NCBI RefSeq assembly: GCF_001598455.1
Contig: NZ_BCYZ01000014.1
Coordinates: 1 to 64,000 of the forward strand
Length of the DNA: 64,000 bases
Source of the DNA: Sphingomonas pruni NBRC 15498
Lineage (GTDB): Bacteria > Pseudomonadota > Alphaproteobacteria > Sphingomonadales > Sphingomonadaceae
Direction: 5' to 3'
This document shows, in pieces, positions 53,868-62,146 of this stretch. The position numbers and the translations under genes were made by a program. A model generated the notes under the pieces. It saw only the letters and a program-made list of their open reading frames with translations. It was not told where the DNA came from and ran no database searches. Position 1 is the first letter of the stretch, and each line of letters begins with the position of its first letter.

Positions 53868-54167
53868 TCAGGCGCGATGCTGATCCCAGCGATCGAATTC
53901 ATAGGCGATCGACCCTTCGACCAGCCGTTCCCACAGGTCGCCCACGACCTCGGGCGGCACACCCGCGGTTTCGGCGGCGGCTTTGGCGTTGGCGATGACT
54001 TGCGCCTTGCGGGCTTCGTCACGGACGGTACCGCGATCCTGCTTGATCCGCGCGGCAGCGGTCATGAAGCGGAACCGGACCGCCAGCAGGTCGACGATCT
54101 GACGGTCGACCGCATCGACGCCGGCGCGGACGTCGATCATGGTCTGGCAGTCTTCGGGGAGGATCAT
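53868..54167 (-). CDS. chorismate mutase, AroQ type
   Basis: All-helical mutase of 99 residues converting chorismate to prephenate in phenylalanine and tyrosine synthesis. It has the AroQ landmarks VDAVDRQIVDLLAVRFRFM, ARIKQDRGTVRDEARKAQVI (active-site Arg and Lys) and LWERLVEGSIAYEF. Single-domain and cytoplasmic, with no signal peptide. It lies 39 bases after atpF on the same strand with a small hairpin between; read-through from the atp operon is possible. Confidence 0.92.
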   Translation of the reverse strand: MILPEDCQTMIDVRAGVDAVDRQIVDLLAVRFRFMTAAARIKQDRGTVRDEARKAQVIANAKAAAETAGVPPEVVGDLWERLVEGSIAYEFDRWDQHRA

Positions 54168-54179
54168 GACGCCGTCCCT

Positions 54180-54195
54180 AGCCCGCTAAAACGGG
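54180..54195 (-). terminator. weak hairpin after atpF
   Basis: GCCCG and CGGGC pair around a 6-base A/T-rich loop shortly after the atpF stop. With a 5-bp stem and no T-tract it could at most attenuate transcription into the chorismate mutase gene. Confidence 0.35.
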
Positions 54196-54205
54196 CGGGG
54201 AAAGC

Positions 54206-54760
54206 TCAGTTGAGGCGCGACAGGCCGGCGATGGTCTTGTCGACCAGCTTGGCGTCGGCGGCGGCGCCATGGGTGTCCGCGATGATCGACGCGGCGGCGC
54301 GGGTCGCGACATCGGCGGCCTTGGCGCGAACCTCGGCAACCGCGGCGCGCTCGGCGGCACCGATCTTGTCCTCGGCCATCTTGCCGCGCCGCGCGACCAA
54401 TTCGGTCGCGTCGGTTTGCGCCTTGGCGACCAAAGCGGCCGCTTCCTGTTCGGCATGCGCAACGATCGCCGCGGCATCGGACGCCGACGAGGCATCGCGC
54501 TTCTTGGCCTCGGCAAGCAGGGCCTCGGCCTCGGCACGCAACGCGGCGGCTTCGTCGAGTTGCTGGCGGATCGTCGCGATCTTGCCGTCGAGGATGCGGC
54601 CGATCAATGCCGGCACCTTCTGCCAGATCATGATGCCGATCACGCACAGCATCGCCAGCGCCACCCATGCCGGCGGGGTCAAGCCCAATGCCGACGCCTC
54701 GTGGTGCAGTTCGGTGGTGCCGGTTTCCTTGGCCAGCGTGGTCGCCTGGAGATTAGCCAT
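54206..54760 (-). CDS. atpF: ATP synthase F0 subunit b
   Basis: Peripheral-stalk subunit of 184 residues with one N-terminal membrane helix (WVALAMLCVIGIMIWQKVP, residues about 31-50) and a long alanine- and acid-rich coiled coil that reaches F1. The N-terminal 30 residues (TTLAKETGTTELHHEASALG) are an extension typical of alphaproteobacteria. The ATG overlaps the b' stop by eight bases. Confidence 0.93.
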   Translation of the reverse strand: MANLQATTLAKETGTTELHHEASALGLTPPAWVALAMLCVIGIMIWQKVPALIGRILDGKIATIRQQLDEAAALRAEAEALLAEAKKRDASSASDAAAIVAHAEQEAAALVAKAQTDATELVARRGKMAEDKIGAAERAAVAEVRAKAADVATRAAASIIADTHGAAADAKLVDKTIAGLSRLN

Positions 54761-55247
54761 TGGCCAGTTCCGCCTTCACTCGTGCCGCCACCGTCGCGCG
54801 ATCGGGCGTGACGCCCGACAGCTTGGCGACGATCGCCTCGACCGCATCCACCGTCGCATCCTCGATCCCGGCAAGGGCGGTCGCCTTGGCGGTATTGATG
54901 CGCGCGGTGGCGTCGGCCAGGGCCTTTTCCTGGTCGGCATTGCCCGCCTTGATCGCCTGTTCGGTCGATGCGGTGGCTTTCGCCTTCGCCTCGCCGACCA
55001 GCTTCAGGGCCTGGCTGCGCGCGCCGTCGAGGCTGGCGGTATAGCCTTCCTCGGCCGCGCGTGCTGCGTTGCGCGCTCCCTCCGCCGCGGCGATGTCTGC
55101 CGAGATGCGAGCGTTACGATCGTCGATCGTCCGCTCGATCTTCGGCACCATCGCCCGGCCGATCCCGAAATAGACCGCCGCGAACACGATCGCGAGCCAG
55201 AATAGCTGCGACGCGTAGATGGAGGCTGCTTGGGATATCTGAGGCAT
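54753..55247 (-). CDS. atpG: ATP synthase F0 subunit b'
   Basis: Second peripheral-stalk subunit of 164 residues. The membrane helix is ASQLFWLAIVFAAVYFGIGRAMVPKI, with the conserved Phe-Trp segment, followed by a coiled coil. Having both b and b' is usual in alphaproteobacteria and photosynthetic bacteria, where they form a heterodimer. It sits between atpE and atpF. Confidence 0.92.
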   Translation of the reverse strand: MPQISQAASIYASQLFWLAIVFAAVYFGIGRAMVPKIERTIDDRNARISADIAAAEGARNAARAAEEGYTASLDGARSQALKLVGEAKAKATASTEQAIKAGNADQEKALADATARINTAKATALAGIEDATVDAVEAIVAKLSGVTPDRATVAARVKAELANG

Positions 55248-55268
55248 CGGAAGCGCTCGTTCTGCTGC

Positions 55269-55499
55269 TTACTTGACGACGAACAGGATCAGGATCGCGA
55301 CGACGAACGCGATCAGACCCAGAAGCTCGGCGGCGGCGAAGCCGATGAACAGGCGGCCCTGCTGGCCGTCGGCGGCCGACGGGTTACGCAGCGCGCCTTC
55401 GAGGAACGAGCCGAACACGTTGCCCACGCCGAGCGCGGCCGCGCCGACGCCGATCGCCGCGAGGCCGGCACCGATGTACATCAAACCATGATCAGTCAT
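55269..55499 (-). CDS. atpE: ATP synthase F0 subunit c
   Basis: Rotor-ring proteolipid of 76 residues: two hydrophobic helices with the polar loop [12 protein letters not shown]. The first helix has a glycine-rich ladder ([22 protein letters not shown]) and the second carries the proton-binding Glu in [13 protein letters not shown]. Length and residues are standard for a proton-coupled enzyme. Confidence 0.96.
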   Translation of the reverse strand: MTDHGLMYIGAGLAAIGVGAAALGVGNVFGSFLEGALRNPSAADGQQGRLFIGFAAAELLGLIAFVVAILILFVVK

Positions 55500-55540
55500 T
55501 TTAAACTCCCAGAATAATTCACAGCATTGAAAACAGCGAC

Positions 55541-56323
55541 TTAGTGCAGGTGCACCGCGTCATGGAGGTAAAGCGAGGTGAGCAGCGCGAACACATAGGC
55601 CTGGATCGCGCAGACCAGCAGCTCAAGCGCCGAAACGCCGAGGATCATCAGGAAGCTGCCGATCCAGACGACGAAGCCGATCGGGCTGCCGCTGAGGCCG
55701 GCATTCAGACCCTGGACCGCGAAGCTGCCGAACACTTCGAGCAGGATGTGCCCCGCGGTCATCGCGACGAACAGTCGCAGACCCAGCGAGAACGGACGCA
55801 CCAAGAACGAGATCAACTCGACCGGAACGATCACCGGCAGCAGCACCAGCGGCGCACCGTGCGGCACGAACAGCGAGAAGAATTTCAGGCCGTGCTTCCA
55901 GAAACCGACCGCCAGCACGATGCCGAACGAGAAGAAGGCCAGCACCGCGGTCACCGTGATGTGGCTGGTGACGGCGAAGGTGTGGAGGTGCGGGATGATC
56001 GCCAGCGGCAGCACGCCGACCAGATTGGCGAACAGGATGAAGAAGAAAAGCGAGAACATGTACGGCGCGAACTTCTTGCCGCCCTTGCCAATGTTCACGT
56101 TGACCATCGAATCGATGAACGAGACCGCGCCTTCAGCCGCCACCTGCCAACGGCCGGGGATCAGCTGGCGCTTCAGCCCGCCCGCCATGAAGACGGCGAG
56201 CAGCACGAACACGACGACCATGAACAGCGCCGAGTTGGTGAACGAGACGTCGTAGCCGAAAAGCTTGAGATCGATCAGGTGACCGACCTCGAACTGTTCC
56301 ATCGGGTTGATGTCGCCGGCCAT
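55541..56323 (-). CDS. atpB: ATP synthase F0 subunit a
   Basis: Proton-channel subunit of 260 residues with about five or six membrane helices. The essential Arg is in the segment [19 protein letters not shown], and the final helices read [33 protein letters not shown]. The ATG at 56323 overlaps the atpI stop as TAATG; the frame continuing to 56440 is a shadow. With the c-ring it forms the proton path. Confidence 0.96.
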   Translation of the reverse strand: MAGDINPMEQFEVGHLIDLKLFGYDVSFTNSALFMVVVFVLLAVFMAGGLKRQLIPGRWQVAAEGAVSFIDSMVNVNIGKGGKKFAPYMFSLFFFILFANLVGVLPLAIIPHLHTFAVTSHITVTAVLAFFSFGIVLAVGFWKHGLKFFSLFVPHGAPLVLLPVIVPVELISFLVRPFSLGLRLFVAMTAGHILLEVFGSFAVQGLNAGLSGSPIGFVVWIGSFLMILGVSALELLVCAIQAYVFALLTSLYLHDAVHLH

Positions 56324-56607
56324 TATTCGGCACGCTCCTTCGAAATGCGGTAGATGTTGCGGAACGCGACGATGATCGCGAGCGCCAGGAAGACCAGCAG
56401 CAGCCACGGGCTGGTGCCGAGCCAGTGATCGAGCGCCCAACCGACGATGCCACCGCCGAGCGGGGCGCCGATCAGCTCCATCAATACGCGCGATCCCTGG
56501 CCGTACCCCTTGGACGGTTGCGGCCCGACGCTCGAACGCGCCTCTTCAGCGGCGCGCGCTGCGGCGATCCGGCTGTCGAGGTCAGTATTCTGGCGATCGT
56601 CGGCCAA
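56323..56607 (-). CDS. atpI: AtpI/AtpZ-type F0F1 assembly protein
   Basis: Small membrane protein of about 94 residues with two C-terminal helices (LMELIGAPLGGGIVGWALDHWL and PWLLLVFLALAIIVAFRNIYRI). AtpI-type proteins help c-ring assembly or Mg2+ supply. I suggest TTG at 56607 (MADDRQNTD) as start because the acidic helical N-terminus begins there; a TTG at 56652 is also in frame. Neither has a strong ribosome-binding site, so the start is uncertain. First gene of the F0 operon. Confidence 0.85.
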   Translation of the reverse strand: MADDRQNTDLDSRIAAARAAEEARSSVGPQPSKGYGQGSRVLMELIGAPLGGGIVGWALDHWLGTSPWLLLVFLALAIIVAFRNIYRISKERAE

Positions 56608-56703
56608 GGCGCTGAAACATCCTGATAAAGAAACGCCGCCACGCTCTGGCAAGCGGGCGACGATCGGGGCAGCGGAAAGGCCACAGCCCCCGTTTGCTGA
56701 GCG

Positions 56704-56732
56704 CGCGTTTAGGAAAGCGGCCGGACCGAGTC
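56704..56732 (-). promoter_or_regulatory. candidate promoter of the F0 ATP synthase operon
   Basis: On the minus strand TTGACT (56732-56727) is separated by exactly 17 bases from TAAACG (56709-56704). The -10 match is weak (three of six). Position about 45-95 bases before the possible atpI starts is suitable. Confidence 0.4.
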
Positions 56733-56752
56733 AACCGTCCGAAAGGACAAGG

Positions 56753-57136
56753 TCAGATGCAGCGCGGATCGCGCGCCGGCGCCGCGGCGGTGCGAGTCTG
56801 CCAATTGCCCGCGGGATCGCGATATTTCTCGCCCGGTACAGTCTTCAGGATCAGGTTGCACCCGGTGGTGAAGGCCATTTCCTCGACCGTCGAGCCGCTC
56901 GCCGCGCTTTTCTGGGTATAGACCGCCTTGCGCTGGATGTTGATCTTGTTGACCAGCGCGACGAGGTCCTTGGTCGGCGCGCCGACCACGCCGAGATAGC
57001 CATCGGGCATCTCGCCGATCTGCCCCGCCGAACGTGCGGCGGCATAGGCCGGGTCACGCTCCTGCGCCGCGGCGGGCAGGACCAGGGCGATTGCAGCGCC
57101 GAAGAGCAGGGCAGAGGCGGTAAACGTGCGTTTCAT
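56753..57136 (-). CDS. ydbL: YdbL family periplasmic protein (DUF1318)
   Basis: A 127-residue protein with a signal peptide (cleavage near AAAQERD) and the DUF1318 core: GQIGEMPDGYLGVVGAPTKDLVALVNKINIQRKAVY, followed by TVEEMAFTTGC. It lies two bases after ynbE in the order ydbH-ynbE-ydbL, the same as in Escherichia coli, where the set forms an AsmA-like lipid-transport bridge between inner and outer membranes. YdbL appears to assist or modulate the YdbH-YnbE complex. Confidence 0.9.
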   Translation of the reverse strand: MKRTFTASALLFGAAIALVLPAAAQERDPAYAAARSAGQIGEMPDGYLGVVGAPTKDLVALVNKINIQRKAVYTQKSAASGSTVEEMAFTTGCNLILKTVPGEKYRDPAGNWQTRTAAAPARDPRCI

Positions 57137-57138
57137 CG

Positions 57139-57372
57139 TCAGAATATCCCCGGATTCTGGTCGATCAGCGCCTTGGCCTGGCCGTCCAGCTTGTACACCA
57201 CTTGCTGAGTGATGTTGATGTTCAGGTTGATCTCGATCGGTTTGTCGGGTGCCGTCACGTTGACGCACCCGCCCAACAATCCGTTGGCGCACGCCGCGCC
57301 GATCAAGAACATCCGTCGCATCGGCCGTCTGGTCGGGTCCAATCGCTTCATCGTCAATCCAATTCGTATCAT
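57139..57372 (-). CDS. ynbE: YnbE-like outer-membrane lipoprotein
   Basis: Small lipoprotein of 77 residues from the ATG at 57372, which overlaps the ydbH stop as ATGA; a start at 57321 (MRRMFLIG) would give a shorter signal peptide and 60 residues. Lipobox LGGC precedes the mature CVNVTAPDKPIEINLNINIT, the YnbE hallmark: an amphipathic strand that is thought to extend the beta-groove of YdbH and anchor it to the outer membrane. Confidence 0.87.
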   Translation of the reverse strand: MIRIGLTMKRLDPTRRPMRRMFLIGAACANGLLGGCVNVTAPDKPIEINLNINITQQVVYKLDGQAKALIDQNPGIF

Positions 57373-60300
57373 GGCTTGGTCTCGCTTGCGGGAGGCTGAA
57401 CGGGTTGATTGGCGTCATTCTGCTGACGGATCAGCGCAGGCAAATTGCGCTTTATCAGCAGCGTGGGGTCGTAAAAGCTCTGCGCCGAATCGAGCAGCGA
57501 ACGGAATGGCGCGCGGATCTTGACGTTGAACACGAAGGGCAGGCGCTGCAACCGCCGGATCAGGAAGTTGGACTTGGTCCCCTCGCCCTGGCTGACTCCG
57601 GCGAAATGCGCTTCGGTAATGACTTCGCCCGCCAGCGGCCCGTTGAGGGTCAAATCGAGGTTGCGATAGCGCAGCGACTTCAGCGCCTGGAACGCCAGAT
57701 TGCCCCAGGTGCCGACATCCTCCTTGGTCACCTGGCCGACATAAGCGAGCGTGCCGCCACCGGGGCGCACGCGTAGTTCGCCATGCTCGATCCGGCCGCC
57801 ATTGACGTCGAAGATCATCGGCAAGGTGCCGTCGAACACGCCCGTCGCGTTCAAATTCTTGAAGTTGAATTGCTGCAGAAACTGGGCGGCATCGACGCCG
57901 GTCAGGCGGAACGTCAGGTGCCGGCCGCCAGGATCGGCGAAGTCGAGCAAAGTCGGCGCAAGATCGAGGCGCCCGCCGGCGAACGGCCAGCGCGCGTCGG
58001 TGACCTGAATGCGCTGGGGCCCCAGCAGCTGATAATGGACCACCCCGTCGCTGACCGCGATGCCGGTGTCGATGGTCTTGACCGTCGCGACCTGATCGGG
58101 CGCGGAGACCATCCCCAGCAAATCGGTGAAGCGGATTTCACCCGACAGGCCGGTGACCGGGCCGAACGCGGCGGCAAGATAAGTGTTGTGCGTGCGGAAC
58201 ACCCCGTTGCTGGTCACCGCCTGGCGGGTCCAGGCGATATGGCCCTGGCCGGTCACCGTCCCCGCGACATCGGCGATCACGCCTTCGGTCAGCGGAGTCA
58301 GCGCGTCGGGCTGGAAGGCCTTGGTGAAGGTCAGCCCGGTAACGTCGAGTTCGGCCGAGCCCGCGCCGCTCGACAGATCGTGCGCAATCGTGACATCCGC
58401 GACCTTAACCGCGCCATTGGTCGTGGTCAGCTTTCCGGTCGCGGCGATGCGATTGTCAGCAAGTGTCAGCGAAACGTCGCGGCCGGCAAGTTGCTTGAAG
58501 CGCGGATCGTGCGCGGCATCGGCCACCGTCACCGTCCCGCCGACCAGCAGCCGGCCATTGTCCATCCGCCACGTCCCCACCGCTTGTGACAGGATCAGCG
58601 GCACCGCGCCGATCTGGCCGCCAGCATCGTCGAATGTGCCGCCGACCGATTGACCGAAGCTGCCATCCAGCTTCACGACGTCGAGCCGGGTCAAGCGATC
58701 GGGCGTACCGAGCCGCACTGCCAGCCGATCGAGCAGGAAGCGGCGCTCGCCAAGCCGCAAGGTCGCCTGGGCCGCGGCAACGGCTAGCGGGTTGCCACCC
58801 AAGGCACCGTTGAGCCGGAGGTCGCGCGCCACCGCGCCGCCGCCGATCCGCTCGCCTGCGATCCGCAGCATCGCGCCGTCGACGGGGCAAAGCTGGGTGC
58901 GGAAACCCCGCGCATCCAGGCCTGAGAGCCGCAGCCGGGCGATCGCCACCGGGGCACACCCCGGATTGATCGCCAGGTTGCCGCGTCCGTCCCATTGCGC
59001 TGCTAGCGGCACGCGAAGCGCATCCACCGCGCCGCCGGGGAGCGGGCCGGACATGGTCACTTCGCTGTCGATCCGCGTCCGCCCGTCGAGCCCGGCACTG
59101 AACCGTACCGGCGCGAGCGCCAGGCGCGCGCCGCCGGCTTCGTACGGCTCCATCGTCGCGGTACCGGTGATCGGGGCGCCGGCGCGTTGCTGATCGAGAT
59201 GCGCGACGAGGTCGGGCAACCCGCCGCCGCCCGCGACGAGATCGCCGCGCAAGACCGCGCCGCCGTTCGGCCAGACGAACTGCGCGCCGTCGCGGCTGGT
59301 CAGCGTGACGCTGGCGCCGCTATCGGCGACCGCGAGCAGTCGGGAGAGCTTGACCGCCCCGCGCCCGCCATCGGTCACCGCCGACATTTCGGCGGTCAGC
59401 GCGAAATCGCGCGCTGCATTGTCCAGAGCCCGGGCCAAATGCGCGGCCAGCGGCGCGACAGGCGTACCGGCACCCGCCGATCCCAGCGAGGCGAAGCGCG
59501 CGCGCATCGTGGCGGGCAGCGCCGCTTTGCCGACCTGTACCTTGCCGGTGAACGCGCCTTTGGCGTCGGCATAGCGATAGGCGCCGTCGATCACCGCGGC
59601 TCGCCCCGCGATGCCGTCGCCGCTCAGTCGGTCGGCGGTCAGCCGTACCTTGCCCTGGATATCCCGCGCGGTACCCGCGAAGCCGATGGATCCGGCCATC
59701 GTCTCGACGGCCAGAGATGGACCGGCCGCCCGATCGGCAGCGACATCGGCATGGCCGTTCCAGCGATCGAAGCCGGGCGCGACCGCGGCGACGATATCGG
59801 ACCGGAAACGGGTAACTCCATTGCCGCCACAGCTCGCCTCGCCGGCGCGTACCGGCCCGCGCAGGTGGATCGCGTCGGACCAGATGTCGACGCGCAACGC
59901 GGCGACCGCCTTGTCGACGACGCACGAGCCGCTCGCGATCTGCTCGCTGATCGCCGCGATCTGGCCGCGGAATCCGCCGTCGAGTCGGCCGCTGCCCGAT
60001 GCCTTGATCCCGACCACGCCCTGCGGCGATTCCAGCCGCATCCGGCCGTCCTGAAGCTCGAGCCCGATCGCCGGCAGTCGAAAGGCGCCGCCTGCCCCCT
60101 TGGGAATCAGGCGGTCGAGCGACCCCAGCGATAAAGTGCCGTCGACGATCCGTGCGCGCATTCGCACATGGCCGGCACGGACGCCGGTCATATGCGCGCC
60201 GCCGAAATCGACCGAAGTCTGCACTTCGACCCAATCGGCGACCAGGTCGGGATGGGCGGGATCGCCGATGACGATATTGGTCAGGCGCTGATGGCCGAGC

Positions 60301-60497
60301 GCCATGTCCTCGATCGTGTAGCGTGCCGGCACCTTGGCTCGCGACAAGGCATTGTCGATGAAATGCTCGGCGACCGGCTTGCGCACCAGCCACAGCCCGG
60401 CGAGCACGACCAGCAACAGCGCGAGCGCGACGCCGAGCCCGAACCGGATGCGACCCCCGCGCGACGGGCGGGCAATATCTGGCTCGCTCTCGGTCAT
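57369..60497 (-). CDS. ydbH: YdbH family intermembrane lipid-transport protein (AsmA-like)
   Basis: A 1042-residue protein with one N-terminal membrane helix (IRFGLGVALALLLVVLAGLWLV) and a very long periplasmic body made of beta-strand repeats, ending in the conserved block VFDGTLPMIFDVNGGRIEHGEL, then GTLAYVGQ and FNVKIRAPFRSL. This is the AsmA-like group with TamB and YhdP, which bridges inner and outer membranes for phospholipid movement. Start ATG 60497 with AGGGTG upstream. First gene of ydbH-ynbE-ydbL. Confidence 0.92.
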   Translation of the reverse strand: MTESEPDIARPSRGGRIRFGLGVALALLLVVLAGLWLVRKPVAEHFIDNALSRAKVPARYTIEDMALGHQRLTNIVIGDPAHPDLVADWVEVQTSVDFGGAHMTGVRAGHVRMRARIVDGTLSLGSLDRLIPKGAGGAFRLPAIGLELQDGRMRLESPQGVVGIKASGSGRLDGGFRGQIAAISEQIASGSCVVDKAVAALRVDIWSDAIHLRGPVRAGEASCGGNGVTRFRSDIVAAVAPGFDRWNGHADVAADRAAGPSLAVETMAGSIGFAGTARDIQGKVRLTADRLSGDGIAGRAAVIDGAYRYADAKGAFTGKVQVGKAALPATMRARFASLGSAGAGTPVAPLAAHLARALDNAARDFALTAEMSAVTDGGRGAVKLSRLLAVADSGASVTLTSRDGAQFVWPNGGAVLRGDLVAGGGGLPDLVAHLDQQRAGAPITGTATMEPYEAGGARLALAPVRFSAGLDGRTRIDSEVTMSGPLPGGAVDALRVPLAAQWDGRGNLAINPGCAPVAIARLRLSGLDARGFRTQLCPVDGAMLRIAGERIGGGAVARDLRLNGALGGNPLAVAAAQATLRLGERRFLLDRLAVRLGTPDRLTRLDVVKLDGSFGQSVGGTFDDAGGQIGAVPLILSQAVGTWRMDNGRLLVGGTVTVADAAHDPRFKQLAGRDVSLTLADNRIAATGKLTTTNGAVKVADVTIAHDLSSGAGSAELDVTGLTFTKAFQPDALTPLTEGVIADVAGTVTGQGHIAWTRQAVTSNGVFRTHNTYLAAAFGPVTGLSGEIRFTDLLGMVSAPDQVATVKTIDTGIAVSDGVVHYQLLGPQRIQVTDARWPFAGGRLDLAPTLLDFADPGGRHLTFRLTGVDAAQFLQQFNFKNLNATGVFDGTLPMIFDVNGGRIEHGELRVRPGGGTLAYVGQVTKEDVGTWGNLAFQALKSLRYRNLDLTLNGPLAGEVITEAHFAGVSQGEGTKSNFLIRRLQRLPFVFNVKIRAPFRSLLDSAQSFYDPTLLIKRNLPALIRQQNDANQPVQPPASETKP

Positions 60498-60591
60498 CGA
60501 CACCCTGTTATCGTCATTACTGGCGACGCTACACGCCACGACGGCTTCAGGGCAATTGCGCAGCCCCTTGTCGCCGATTAACCCGTAACGG

Positions 60592-61275
60592 ATGGGGGAC
60601 GTTCCGGAACCGGATCATCTTGGTCACCGCGCGCGGTTGCGGCAGCGCCTGCTTGCCGATGCCGACGGGCTGCTCGACCATGAATTGATCGAATATCTGC
60701 TCGCGCTTGCCATCCCGCGGCGCGACACCAAACCGCTGGCTTATGCCTTGCTGCGCGAATTCGGCGGGATCGCCGGCCTGCTGACCGCCGCCCCCGAGGA
60801 ACTCGCGCGGGTCAAGGGCATGGGCGAGACCTCGGTCGCCGCGCTCAAGATCGCGCAGGCGACGGCGCTGCGCCTGCTAAAGGCGGAGATTGCGGAGAAG
60901 CCGTTGCTGTCGAACTGGCAAGCGGTGCTCGACTACCTCCGCGCCGACATGGCGCATCACGGCAACGAACGCGTCCGTGTGTTGCACTTGAACACGCGCA
61001 ACATGCTGATCCGCGACGAGCTGATGAACGAAGGCTCGATCGACGAGGCCCCGGTCTATGTCCGCGAAGTCATCCGCCGCGCGATCGACCTGAAGTCCGC
61101 ATCGATCATCCTGGTCCACAACCACCCCTCGGGTGATCCCTCGCCGAGCCGCGCCGATATCGACCTGACGCGCGCGGTGGTCGAGGCGGGCAAGAAGATG
61201 GGGATCGCGGTGCACGATCATATCATCGTGGGGACCAAGGGGTTTGTGAGTTTGCGGGGTCAGGGGCTGATTTAG
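60592..61275 (+). CDS. radC: RadC family JAB-domain protein
   Basis: A 227-residue protein. An N-terminal helix-hairpin-helix region (LLTAAPEELARVKGMGETSVAALKIA) precedes a JAB1/MPN metalloprotease-like domain with the complete metal motif His176-x-His178 and Asp189 in HNHPSGDPSPSRADID. RadC was once linked to DNA repair, but the role is unproven. Divergent from ydbH by about 95 bases. Confidence 0.94.
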   Translation: MGDVPEPDHLGHRARLRQRLLADADGLLDHELIEYLLALAIPRRDTKPLAYALLREFGGIAGLLTAAPEELARVKGMGETSVAALKIAQATALRLLKAEIAEKPLLSNWQAVLDYLRADMAHHGNERVRVLHLNTRNMLIRDELMNEGSIDEAPVYVREVIRRAIDLKSASIILVHNHPSGDPSPSRADIDLTRAVVEAGKKMGIAVHDHIIVGTKGFVSLRGQGLI

Positions 61276-61301
61276 AGCAGACGACGCGACACCCGCCTGA
61301 A

Positions 61302-61871
61302 TTAGGTGTCCGTGGTGACCTCATCCCAATCCAGCCCGCCGTAACCGATCACCCAGTTTATCGCGTGGTGGCGCTCCTGGATGATCTCCAGGTCGACGTT
61401 CTGTGCGGGCGGACGCTCGTCAATTTGCGCATCCCTTGCCTCCCAATGAAGGCCCATCGTTTCATCTGCCATCGCAATTAATTCTGCGGGCGATCGTAGT
61501 CGCGCTGTTGCAACGAATTCCGGCACGGTGACTTCGGCAAACGGGGGCAGCACGTCCTGAAAGACCGATAGGTCGCATTGCTCATCAGGCGGCGGGAGCT
61601 GGTCTAATTGCCCGAGCGCCCAAACGATCATAACCAAGCGTTCAGACAGCCAACTTGCGTTGACCAGTTGTTGATGGGTCGGGCTCGGCGTGTCGATGAA
61701 GCCGATCTCGGATGGCGCGAGCTTCCCCCACAAATCGTGTTCGGAAAGCCACGCGGTAATTTCCGAACGATCGGCGCCCGCCGCCAGCCCGGTAATGCAG
61801 AACAGTATAAGGGCTCGATAAGCGACATCATTCGCCGATCGAATTTCTTCGATAATGCGTTCTTCAGCCAT
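61302..61871 (-). CDS. DUF4272 family protein
   Basis: A 189-residue soluble protein with helical segments and the WLSERLVMIVWALGQLDQLPPP block typical of DUF4272, plus the later GLHWEARD and ERHHAINWVIGYGGLDWDEV motifs. Function unknown; family members often sit near immunity-type or stress genes, but no toxin partner is visible here. ATG 61871 is preferred over the frame start at 61919. Confidence 0.8.
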   Translation of the reverse strand: MAEERIIEEIRSANDVAYRALILFCITGLAAGADRSEITAWLSEHDLWGKLAPSEIGFIDTPSPTHQQLVNASWLSERLVMIVWALGQLDQLPPPDEQCDLSVFQDVLPPFAEVTVPEFVATARLRSPAELIAMADETMGLHWEARDAQIDERPPAQNVDLEIIQERHHAINWVIGYGGLDWDEVTTDT

Positions 61872-61982
61872 CTCTGGACAATATCCTCGCGTTGAGCCCG
61901 CGCAACGGCAGGTCGTCATTCCCAGCCCCGAGCTATGCTGCGGTTTTCGACGACGAATCCTATTTACTTAGCGCGACCTCCG

Positions 61983-62011
61983 TTGACAGCCCCGGTCGCG
62001 TCCACAATACT
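61983..62011 (+). promoter_or_regulatory. sigma-70-like promoter of the ankyrin-repeat gene
   Basis: A perfect TTGACA (61983-61988), a 17-base spacer and AATACT (62006-62011, four of six) lie about 135 bases before the ankyrin gene. The rest of the 275-base gap between the DUF4272 and ankyrin genes shows no gene or stable hairpin. Confidence 0.6.
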
Positions 62012-62146
62012 CCCACATAGAGCGCATCTGGAGCGCCTCCTGTCCGCGGCAAGGGAGCTTCTCCCATCCAGCTGAGAACGATACTTACGAACCCTTCTTC
62101 CGGCCTTTCGTAAGCGGACGTCTGGCATTTGGAAGGAAGGTTTCCG

